Origin: an uncultured Clostridia bacterium
Lineage (GTDB): Bacteria; Bacillota; Clostridia; Peptostreptococcales; Anaerovoracaceae
Direction: 5' to 3'
NCBI GenBank assembly: GCA_937915045.1
Contig: CALDNM010000091.1
Location: 1-9,078, forward strand
Length of the DNA: 9,078 bases
Part shown: piece by piece, positions 1-6,010 of the stretch
Position numbering within the stretch: position 1 is the first letter of the stretch
How the letters are laid out: the number at the start of each line of letters is the position of its first letter
Notes under the pieces: generated by a model
Told to the model about the DNA's origin: nothing
The model's input: the letters and a program-made list of their open reading frames with translations, nothing else
Databases searched by the model: none
Translations under genes and position numbers: made by a program

Positions 1-970
1 CAGGTTGTATCAGAATACTTCTCAAAGTGTAACATATGTGTTGACAGTTAAGATTGGTAATAAGCGAGAAAAGAGATTTTCCGACTACATTCGTATTTTG
101 ATCTATTTTCTCAATAGCTTTCCATGAATCATTGACGTAAAGAATATTCCGGCTTGCTTTCTCGGCGACAAAAGTCGCGGTTGAAGATCCTTCCACAAGG
201 GCTCTGTACAGCAGCGCTTCATCACTCGGCTGAGTGAAGATGGCATAGTACACCGGGCATCCTCTGTCATCTTTTATTTTAGTCGCGGACATGTGTGTCC
301 AGTAGATGTCTTCCTTGACAGTGCGGCAGCGATACAGCATATTGACAGGCAGCTCTTTGGCGGACTGCTTGAGCCATGTCGATAAAAAGCGTTCTTTGTC
401 CGCGGGGTAAACTACATTGTAAAGAGGGGCGCCATTTTTCAGTGCCTTATCGATATCTTCACGTGAACGTCCGGACATAGCGGCAAAGCCGTCACTGAAA
501 TACAGGCATTCAAAAATCGGCTCTTCGGGGATTATGCGCAGGATCGCTATACCTCCGGGGATCGCGTTGAGAAGTCCTTCTGTCATGAATGCTCTTTGCT
601 TGTCTTCATCGATGTCCGATATGATGCCGATGACGCGGGTATTCCGGCCGTTCTCGTCTTTGATGAATATCCCGGACATGCGACTCCACCTGAAAGTACC
701 GTCCTTCATCTTAAGACGAAGCACAGTCTCGGCTTTCGGAAGTTTTTCTGTATCTTTGAAAAATGTGAAAAGCGCCGGTCGGTCATCAGGATAGACCATA
801 TCCAGAGGGCCTTCATTGGACAGGATAGTATGTACATCTAAATCACTTAGAGCGTAATCATAGAAGGAATCTGTGCACTCAAAAGATTCGCCTGTGAGAT
901 CCCATTCAAATAATGCGGTGCCCGTCTCTTCCACAAGGAGACGGTATTTTTCTTCACGATACTTATCCAT
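1..970 (-). CDS. PAS-domain sensory protein, N-terminal part (runs off left edge)
   Basis: The reverse strand is open from an ATG at 970-968 to the window edge: 323 codons with no stop, so the C-terminus is missing. A G-rich Shine-Dalgarno (GGGGGC, about 977-982) lies 7 nt upstream of the ATG and a good promoter lies further up, which supports this start. Three PAS-like segments can be seen. Residues about 7-124 resemble a PAS_3 fold (MVYPDDRPAL, then a PAC-like end with VIGIISDIDEDK). Residues about 131-247 look like a second one (GGIAILRI, VVYPADKERF). Residue 254 onward (YRALVEGSSTATFVAE, ILYVNDSW) starts a third. No signal peptide or membrane segment is visible, so this part is cytosolic. 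PAS domains sense small ligands, redox state or light, or mediate dimerisation. In this architecture they usually feed a GGDEF/EAL, histidine kinase or other output domain, which would lie outside the window. Output and ligand cannot be named. Confidence 0.85.
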   Translation of the reverse strand, partial: MDKYREEKYRLLVEETGTALFEWDLTGESFECTDSFYDYALSDLDVHTILSNEGPLDMVYPDDRPALFTFFKDTEKLPKAETVLRLKMKDGTFRWSRMSGIFIKDENGRNTRVIGIISDIDEDKQRAFMTEGLLNAIPGGIAILRIIPEEPIFECLYFSDGFAAMSGRSREDIDKALKNGAPLYNVVYPADKERFLSTWLKQSAKELPVNMLYRCRTVKEDIYWTHMSATKIKDDRGCPVYYAIFTQPSDEALLYRALVEGSSTATFVAEKASRNILYVNDSWKAIEKIDQNTNVVGKSLFSLITNLNCQHICYTLRSILIQP

Positions 971-1006
971 GTCCCTGCCCCCTGTATTATGTTATATTTA
1001 AATTCT

Positions 1007-1035
1007 ATTATAATTGAAAATTCTGGAAATGCCAA
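1007..1035 (-). promoter_or_regulatory. Sigma-A-type promoter for the PAS gene
   Basis: On the minus strand, TTGGCA (1035-1030) is followed after exactly 17 bp by a perfect TATAAT (1012-1007). The predicted transcription start is near position 1000, which gives a 5' leader of about 30 nt before the ATG at 970 that contains the Shine-Dalgarno sequence. The hexamers, spacing and position all fit a vegetative promoter. This is sequence-based prediction only. Confidence 0.75.
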
Positions 1036-1046
1036 TAGTTTATCAC

Positions 1047-1071
1047 GTTATTATTACAGCATTATGATAAC
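1047..1071. promoter_or_regulatory. Imperfect dyad between the divergent promoters
   Basis: GTTATTAT (1047-1054) and ATGATAAC (1064-1071) are inverted with one mismatch and a 9-bp centre. An overlapping perfect pair, TTATCA (1040-1045) and TGATAA (1065-1070), shares the right arm. The dyad lies upstream of both predicted transcription starts, so neither flanking transcript should contain it. A DNA-level operator is therefore more plausible than an RNA hairpin. I do not recognise the site as that of a known regulator. In AT-rich DNA such a dyad may also be chance. Confidence 0.3.
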
Positions 1072-1078
1072 GGCCGCG

Positions 1079-1107
1079 TTGCGAATGTATGTTCTTTATG
1101 ATATAAT
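1079..1107 (+). promoter_or_regulatory. uvrB(A) promoter
   Basis: TTGCGA (1079-1084, four of six consensus positions) is followed after 17 bp by a perfect TATAAT (1102-1107). The expected start of transcription is about 1113-1115, only 2-4 nt before the uvrB ATG at 1117. The LexA box covers the end of the -35 and the first part of the spacer, so a bound repressor would block RNA polymerase. Confidence 0.75.
1082..1095 (+). promoter_or_regulatory. LexA/DinR SOS box in the uvrB promoter
   Basis: CGAATGTATGTTCT matches the Gram-positive LexA consensus CGAACRNRYGTTYG at 12 of 14 positions. The core GAAT-N4-GTTC differs from GAAC-N4-GTTC by one base. It overlaps the promoter -35 and spacer, a typical repressor position, and uvrB is a known LexA regulon member in Bacillus subtilis. 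Site, location and downstream gene agree. I infer that DNA damage induces uvrB, and probably uvrA, when RecA triggers LexA self-cleavage. Confidence 0.8.
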
Positions 1108-1116
1108 TTCGGTACT

Positions 1117-3087
1117 ATGGATTTCAAGATAAAATCAGAATACAAGATGACGGGCGATCAGCCTGAAGCGGTCAAAAAACTCGTAAAGGGTCTTGAGGAC
1201 GGCAGAAAATATCAGACGCTCATGGGCGTCACCGGAAGCGGGAAAACTTTTACGATGGCCAACCTTATCGAAAAGGTGCAGAGACCTACACTTGTGATAT
1301 CTCATAATAAGACACTGGCTGCTCAGCTGTACGGCGAATTCAAAGAATTTTTCCCTGACAACGCGGTCGAGTATTTCGTGAGCTACTACGATTATTATCA
1401 GCCTGAGGCATACGTGGCTTCGACTGACACATATATAGAAAAGGATTCCGACATCAACGACGAGATCGACAAACTCAGACATTCCGCCACCGCGGCTCTG
1501 AATGAAAGACGCGATGTCATCGTTGTCGCGTCGGTATCGTGTATATACGGACTCGGTTCGCCTGTGGACTACGAGAAGCAGGTGCTGTCGCTGCGCCCTG
1601 GCATGGAGAAGAGCAGAGAAGATATCCTGCGTAAGCTCGTGGACATCAGATACGACAGAAACGATATCGATTTTGAGCGTGGCACATTCAGAGTGCGCGG
1701 AGATACGATAGATATTTTTCCGGCGAGCGAAGAAAATCCGGTCAGAGTCGAACTGTTCGGTGATGAGGTAGACAGTATAAGAGAATTCAACGCGGTAACG
1801 GGTGAGATCATCGGGACGAGAAATCATGTCGCGGTATTCCCGGCATCGCATTATGTCACGTCGCCGGAGAAGCTTGAGGTGGCGCTTGGCACGATAGAAA
1901 AGGAACTGGAAGACAGGATCAAATGGTTCAAAGAGAGAGGCAAGCTCCTCGAGGCTCAGCGCATAGAGCAGCGCACGCGTTATGATCTTGAGATGCTTCG
2001 TGAGATCGGAAGATGCAAGGGGATCGAAAATTATACGAGGCATCTGAATAATATGCCGGCCGGCGCGAGACCTTACACCCTTATAGATTACTTCCCGGAC
2101 GACTACCTTACTATAATGGACGAATCGCACGCGATGCTGCCGCAGCTCCACGCGATGTACCACGGCAACCTCTCGAGGAAAAACAACCTCGTGGATTACG
2201 GCTTCCGTCTTCCGTCGGCGCTTGACAACAGGCCGCTGACGTTCGAGGAATTCGACGGGATGATCAATAATATCGTATTCGTCAGCGCGACGCCCGCGGA
2301 GTATGAGAGAGAAAAGAGCGGCGGTATAAGCGCGGAGCAGATCATAAGACCTACGGGCTTGCTGGATCCGCCGATAGAAGTCGTGCCGACCAAGGGGCAG
2401 ATAGACCATCTCATAGGTGAGATCAACGCGACAACAAAAAAAGGCGAGAGAGTGCTCGTTACTACACTTACTAAAAAAATGGCGGAGGACCTTACGGATT
2501 ATCTGAAGAATACGGGTATAAAGGTAAAGTATCTCCATTCGGATATAGACACGCTTGAGAGGACGGAAATAATCCGCGATCTGCGGAAGGGGAGTTTCGA
2601 CGTACTGGTCGGGATAAATCTTCTGAGAGAGGGACTGGATATCCCGGAAGTTTCGCTGGTAGCGATCCTCGACGCGGACCGCGAAGGATTTTTGAGGACC
2701 GAGACATCACTGATGCAGACGGTCGGAAGGGCTTCGAGAAACGTCGAAGGGCGCGTGATCATGTACGCTGACAATATAAGCCCGGCGATGAAAAAGACGA
2801 TCGACGAGACCGAGCGCAGGAGAAAGATACAAGACGAATATAATAAGGAACACAACATCACGCCGAAGACTGTCAAGAAGGCAGTGAGGGAAGCGATAGA
2901 GGCGACGAAGGCCGCGGAGGATATCGAAGAATACAAGGGCATGAGTCCGATGGATCTCACGAAGAAGGAACTGCGTGATTATGTGAAGGAACTCGAGAAG
3001 GAAATGAAGAAGGCGGCGGCGGATCTGCAGTTCGAAAGAGCGGCGATGCTGCGTGACCGCGTGTTTGAATACAGAGCAAAGCTTTAA
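1117..3087 (+). CDS. uvrB: Excinuclease ABC subunit B (UvrB)
   Basis: UvrB is the helicase-like damage-verification subunit of nucleotide excision repair. UvrA loads it at lesions, and it then recruits the nuclease UvrC. The 656-residue protein is full length for the family (about 660-670) and aligns throughout with Bacillus-type UvrB. Visible elements: the GDQPEA start region; Walker A GVTGSGKT (37-44); the beta-hairpin YYDYYQPEAYV (90-100), which clamps one DNA strand; YGLGSP (144-149); the DESH box (335-338); VSATP (389-393); TTLTKKM (449-455); LLREGLDIPEVSL (502-514); QTVGRASRN (534-542); and a C-terminal UVR coiled-coil (about 616-651), which contacts UvrC or UvrA. The ATG gives the normal N-terminus (FKIKSEYKMTGDQP), but no Shine-Dalgarno precedes it and the promoter -10 ends only 9 bp upstream, so the mRNA is probably leaderless. 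It is followed after 15 bp by uvrA, an arrangement widely seen in Firmicutes. Confidence 0.98.
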   Translation: MDFKIKSEYKMTGDQPEAVKKLVKGLEDGRKYQTLMGVTGSGKTFTMANLIEKVQRPTLVISHNKTLAAQLYGEFKEFFPDNAVEYFVSYYDYYQPEAYVASTDTYIEKDSDINDEIDKLRHSATAALNERRDVIVVASVSCIYGLGSPVDYEKQVLSLRPGMEKSREDILRKLVDIRYDRNDIDFERGTFRVRGDTIDIFPASEENPVRVELFGDEVDSIREFNAVTGEIIGTRNHVAVFPASHYVTSPEKLEVALGTIEKELEDRIKWFKERGKLLEAQRIEQRTRYDLEMLREIGRCKGIENYTRHLNNMPAGARPYTLIDYFPDDYLTIMDESHAMLPQLHAMYHGNLSRKNNLVDYGFRLPSALDNRPLTFEEFDGMINNIVFVSATPAEYEREKSGGISAEQIIRPTGLLDPPIEVVPTKGQIDHLIGEINATTKKGERVLVTTLTKKMAEDLTDYLKNTGIKVKYLHSDIDTLERTEIIRDLRKGSFDVLVGINLLREGLDIPEVSLVAILDADREGFLRTETSLMQTVGRASRNVEGRVIMYADNISPAMKKTIDETERRRKIQDEYNKEHNITPKTVKKAVREAIEATKAAEDIEEYKGMSPMDLTKKELRDYVKELEKEMKKAAADLQFERAAMLRDRVFEYRAKL

Positions 3088-3102
3088 GGGGCCGGAGGAA
3101 AA

Positions 3103-4182
3103 ATGGCAAACGAAATAGTTATCAAAGGGGCAAAGGAAAACAACCTCAAAAATATCAGCGTCAGGATACCGCGTGACAAATTTGTCGTGCTCACAGGACT
3201 TTCGGGGAGCGGCAAGTCGTCGCTCGCTTTTGATACGATATACGCTGAGGGACAGAGGCGCTATGTGGAAAGTCTCTCATCTTACGCGAGGCAGTTCCTG
3301 GGGCAGATGGAAAAACCGAATGTGGAATACATCGAGGGACTTTCACCGGCGATATCGATAGATCAGAAGACGACGAGCAAGAACCCAAGATCGACTGTCG
3401 GTACAGTGACGGAGATCTACGATTATCTGCGTCTTCTTTACGCGAGGATCGGGATACCGCACTGCCCGGTATGCGGACGGGAGATCACGAGTCAGTCTGT
3501 CGATCAGATCGTCGACACTCTTATGGATATCGGGGAAGGCGCGAGGCTCACTATCATGGCCCCTGTCATCCGCGAAAAGAAGGGCACTCACGAAAAGGTC
3601 ATCGGGAGGATACAGCGTGACGGATTCACAAGGGTACGCGTGGACGGCGAGATGAAGAGGATCGGCGATGACGAGATAAAACTGGAAAAGACTTTTCGCC
3701 ACTCGATCGATATAGTGGTCGACAGAGTGAAGATAAAAGAAGGAGCGGAAGCGAGGCTCGCGGGGGCGGGTGAGCTCGCGATCCAGAACGGAGAAGGACT
3801 GGTACGCGTTCAGATACAGGGAGATGAAGGATACGAAGATGAGAAGATATTCAGCACGAAGCTCGCGTGTCCGGAGCACGGAAGCAGCATCGAGGAACTC
3901 GAGCCGAGGATGTTTTCGTTCAACAGCCCTTTCGGCGCGTGCCCTGAGTGCAACGGGCTAGGATTCATAGAAAGCATCGAGCCTGATGAGATCATCCCGG
4001 ACAAATCGAAGAGCATAAATGGCGGAGCACTGAACAACTTCTACGCGAGCATGGAATTCAAAGGATTCTATAAGCGCATGGTGACAGCGCTGGCGGAAGA
4101 TCATGGGGTATCACTCGACACGCCTTACGAAAAACTCCCTAAAAAATTCACAAAAGAATTACTGTATGGTACGGGAAATTGA
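3103..4182 (+). CDS. uvrA: UvrA N-terminal fragment, as the sequence reads
   Basis: If the TGA at 4180-4182 terminates translation, this gives a 359-residue product. It holds Walker A I, the UvrB-binding/insertion region (about 115-260) and the first halves of two zinc-binding pairs. It lacks ABC signature I and Walker B I, so it could not form an ATPase site by itself. It ends after GTGN, in a variable stretch that in E. coli UvrA reads GSGKENIEF. Expression would be from the uvrB promoter, with its own GGAGG ribosome site. It may be non-functional or unstable. The whole-gene entry is the preferred annotation. Confidence 0.5.
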   Translation: MANEIVIKGAKENNLKNISVRIPRDKFVVLTGLSGSGKSSLAFDTIYAEGQRRYVESLSSYARQFLGQMEKPNVEYIEGLSPAISIDQKTTSKNPRSTVGTVTEIYDYLRLLYARIGIPHCPVCGREITSQSVDQIVDTLMDIGEGARLTIMAPVIREKKGTHEKVIGRIQRDGFTRVRVDGEMKRIGDDEIKLEKTFRHSIDIVVDRVKIKEGAEARLAGAGELAIQNGEGLVRVQIQGDEGYEDEKIFSTKLACPEHGSSIEELEPRMFSFNSPFGACPECNGLGFIESIEPDEIIPDKSKSINGGALNNFYASMEFKGFYKRMVTALAEDHGVSLDTPYEKLPKKFTKELLYGTGN

Positions 4183-4205
4183 CACATAACTTATTATTAT
4201 ATAAG
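4179..4205 (+). promoter_or_regulatory. Candidate internal promoter overlapping the uvrA TGA
   Basis: A perfect TTGACA (4179-4184) includes the TGA codon. TATAAG (4200-4205) follows after a 15-bp spacer, which is shorter than the preferred 17 bp. The surrounding 30 bases are clearly more AT-rich than the rest of uvrA. A start near 4212 would precede ATG codons at 4294 and 4297 that head the C-terminal part. The short spacer and the imperfect last base of the -10 make this a weak call. Confidence 0.2.
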
Positions 4206-4293
4206 AAGCAGCGGAAAAAAAGAGTATCGCGATCATCCTTTTGAAGGGCTCATAAACAACCTTGAGAGGCGTTACAGAAAGACATCGTCAGAT

Positions 4294-5940
4294 ATGATGA
4301 AAGAATGGCTGCAGAAGTACATGTCATCGAAGCCGTGTGAAGCGTGCGGAGAACAGAGGCTGAAGCCGGAAGTGCTTGCTGTGACAGTCGGAGGGCTGAA
4401 CATCACTGAGTTCTGCGATATGCCGGTCAAGAAGGAACTTGAATTCGTGGACGGGCTCGAGCTCACTGAGAAAGAAGAAAAGATCGCTCATCAGATACTG
4501 AAGGAGATCACGGCGCGTCTGCAGTTCATGAAGCAGGTCGGACTCGATTATCTGACGCTTTCAAGAGCATCGGCCACTCTGTCGGGCGGAGAGTCGCAGA
4601 GGATAAGGCTGGCGACTCAGATAGGATCAGGGCTCGTCGGGGTGCTTTATATCCTGGATGAGCCAAGCATCGGTCTCCATCAGAAGGATAACGCGATGCT
4701 GCTGAAGTCGCTCCGCAGTCTTACCGACGCTGGGAATACTCTGCTCGTAGTAGAGCACGATGAGGAGACTATGTACGCTGCCGACCAGATAATAGATATC
4801 GGGCCGGGCGCCGGGATACACGGAGGAGAAGTCGTCGCTCAGGGCACGGTCGAAGATATCAAGGAGTGCGAGGAGTCGATCACCGGGCAGTACCTTTCGG
4901 GAAAGAGAAAGATCGAGGTGCCGGAGAAGAGGAGAAAAGGAAACGGGAAAAAGATCACAGTCAAGGGCGCGGAAGAACACAATTTAAAAAACATAGATGT
5001 GAAGATCCCGCTCGGGGAGCTGGTATGCGTGACAGGTGTATCAGGATCGGGCAAGAGCAGCCTCATAAACGAAATACTATATAAAGGGCTCGCGAAGAAA
5101 CTTTACCGCGCGAAGGATAAGCCTGGTGCTTTCAAAACGATCACGGGGCTGTCGAATATAGACAAGGTGATAAATATCGATCAGTCGCCTATAGGCAGGA
5201 CACCGAGATCTAACCCTGCGACATATACGGGAGTGTTCACACATATAAGGCAGCTTTTTGCAGAGATGACAGAATCGAAGATCCGCGGTTATAAGCCGGG
5301 ACGTTTCAGTTTCAATGTCAAAGGCGGAAGATGTGAAGCGTGCAAGGGAGACGGTATCATAAAGATAGAGATGCATTTCCTGTCGGATGTATATGTACCG
5401 TGCGAAGTATGTCATGGAAAGAGATACAACCGTGAGACGCTTGAAGTCAAGTACAGAGGAAAGAACATCTATGAAGTACTTGATATGAATATAAGTGAAG
5501 CCCTCGAGTTTTTCGAGAACATCCCGTCGATCACAAGAAAACTCAGGACGCTTGATGAAGTCGGACTGGGATACGTCAAACTCGGACAGCCTTCGACGCA
5601 GCTTTCGGGAGGAGAAGCGCAGCGTATAAAGCTCGCGGCGGAGCTCTCGAAGCGCGGGACCGGGCAGACTATGTACATCTTAGACGAGCCTACGACAGGG
5701 CTGCACTTCGCGGATGTCGACAAGCTACTGAAGGTGCTCGACCAGCTCGTGGATGCCGGGAATACGGTAGTTGTCATAGAACACAACCTTGATGTCATCA
5801 AGAGAGCTGACCACATAATCGACCTCGGACCGGACGGCGGAGACCGCGGGGGAGAGATCGTTGCGGAAGGCACGCCGGAAGAAGTGGCAAAAGTAAAACG
5901 ATCATATACGGGACAATACCTCAAAAACATGTTAAAATAG
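4294..5940 (+). CDS. uvrA: UvrA C-terminal fragment, as the sequence reads
   Basis: This is the longest start-to-stop frame after the TGA: 548 residues, in the same frame as the upstream part. The codons between the TGA and this ATG (4183-4293) are open and translate to ordinary UvrA sequence (HPFEGLINNLERRYR, then TSSDMM), so this ATG is an internal methionine (codon 398), not an evolved start. Only a weak purine patch (AGAAAG, 4276-4281) lies upstream, too far and too poor for a strong ribosome site. The fragment would hold signature I, Walker B I and all of the second ATPase half with its zinc finger, but not Walker A I. Independent translation is possible but unproven. Confidence 0.45.
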   Translation: MMKEWLQKYMSSKPCEACGEQRLKPEVLAVTVGGLNITEFCDMPVKKELEFVDGLELTEKEEKIAHQILKEITARLQFMKQVGLDYLTLSRASATLSGGESQRIRLATQIGSGLVGVLYILDEPSIGLHQKDNAMLLKSLRSLTDAGNTLLVVEHDEETMYAADQIIDIGPGAGIHGGEVVAQGTVEDIKECEESITGQYLSGKRKIEVPEKRRKGNGKKITVKGAEEHNLKNIDVKIPLGELVCVTGVSGSGKSSLINEILYKGLAKKLYRAKDKPGAFKTITGLSNIDKVINIDQSPIGRTPRSNPATYTGVFTHIRQLFAEMTESKIRGYKPGRFSFNVKGGRCEACKGDGIIKIEMHFLSDVYVPCEVCHGKRYNRETLEVKYRGKNIYEVLDMNISEALEFFENIPSITRKLRTLDEVGLGYVKLGQPSTQLSGGEAQRIKLAAELSKRGTGQTMYILDEPTTGLHFADVDKLLKVLDQLVDAGNTVVVIEHNLDVIKRADHIIDLGPDGGDRGGEIVAEGTPEEVAKVKRSYTGQYLKNMLK

Positions 5941-5945
5941 CGGTA

Positions 5946-5962
5946 AGCCGCATGTTGCGGCT
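5946..5962 (+). other. Small GC hairpin between uvrA and pncB
   Basis: AGCCGC (5946-5951) and GCGGCT (5957-5962) form a 6-bp stem with a 5-nt loop, starting 5 nt after the uvrA stop. GCGG at 5940-5943 could instead pair with CCGC at 5948-5951. No run of T follows, so it does not read as an intrinsic terminator. It may act as an mRNA processing or stability element, or have no role. I saw no recognisable riboswitch, NiaR/NrtR-type site or strong promoter in the 70 bp before pncB. Confidence 0.35.
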
Positions 5963-6010
5963 ATAGTATTGCATCGGAACAACAATGTTAATTGTGGAGG
6001 CACTATCGCA

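Larger units (their letters stand above)
3103..5940 (+). pseudogene. uvrA: Excinuclease ABC subunit A (UvrA), complete frame interrupted by one in-frame TGA
   Basis: UvrA is the ABC-type ATPase dimer that finds bulky DNA lesions and loads UvrB. The start ATG has GGAGG 4 nt upstream (3094-3098). A single frame runs to TAG at 5938-5940, giving 945 codon positions, normal for UvrA, but codon 360 (4180-4182) is TGA. Domains in order: Walker A I GLSGSGKSS (32-40); zinc ligands C121/C124 with C256/H259; C280/C283 with C412/C415; ABC signature I LSGGE (493-497); Walker B I LDEPS (518-522); Walker A II GVSGSGKSS (645-653); the essential zinc finger C744/C747/C767/C770; signature II LSGGE (834-838); Walker B II ILDEPT (859-864); and H-loop VIEHN (891-895). 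No other defect is seen and conservation is high on both sides of the TGA. This means a very recent nonsense change, a sequence error, or readthrough. I call it a pseudogene formally; the protein may well be made if the TGA is an artefact. Confidence 0.85.

Noticed and set aside
31..45. SOS-box-like sequence around AACATATGTG
   Set aside because: It lies inside the PAS coding region, matches only part of the LexA consensus, and is not near a promoter.
534..841. Small plus-strand open frames at 534-794 and 596-841
   Set aside because: They are antisense to the PAS gene, overlap each other in different frames, and have no recognisable features or ribosome site.
1135..2538. 467-codon open frame on the minus strand opposite uvrB
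   Set aside because: It lies wholly inside strongly conserved uvrB, its product has no recognisable motif or low-complexity logic, and no ribosome site or promoter was evident. It is a codon-bias shadow, like the other antisense frames opposite uvrA, pncB and the protease.
4180..4182. Genome-wide reassignment of TGA to Trp or Gly
   Set aside because: Trp is encoded by TGG elsewhere (for example UvrB residue 270), pncB ends with TGA right before a good ribosome site and a new gene, and no other gene in the window has an in-frame TGA.
4180..4205. Selenocysteine insertion at the uvrA TGA
   Set aside because: The only structure after the TGA is a weak AT-only stem (CTTAT 4190-4194 with ATAAG 4201-4205), unlike a bacterial SECIS. 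UvrA has no redox residue at this variable position.
5969..6010. TTG start at 5969 for pncB (14 extra residues)
   Set aside because: The extension (HRNNNVNCGGTIA) is unlike the family, contains the GGAGG ribosome site of the ATG at 6011, and has no good ribosome site of its own.
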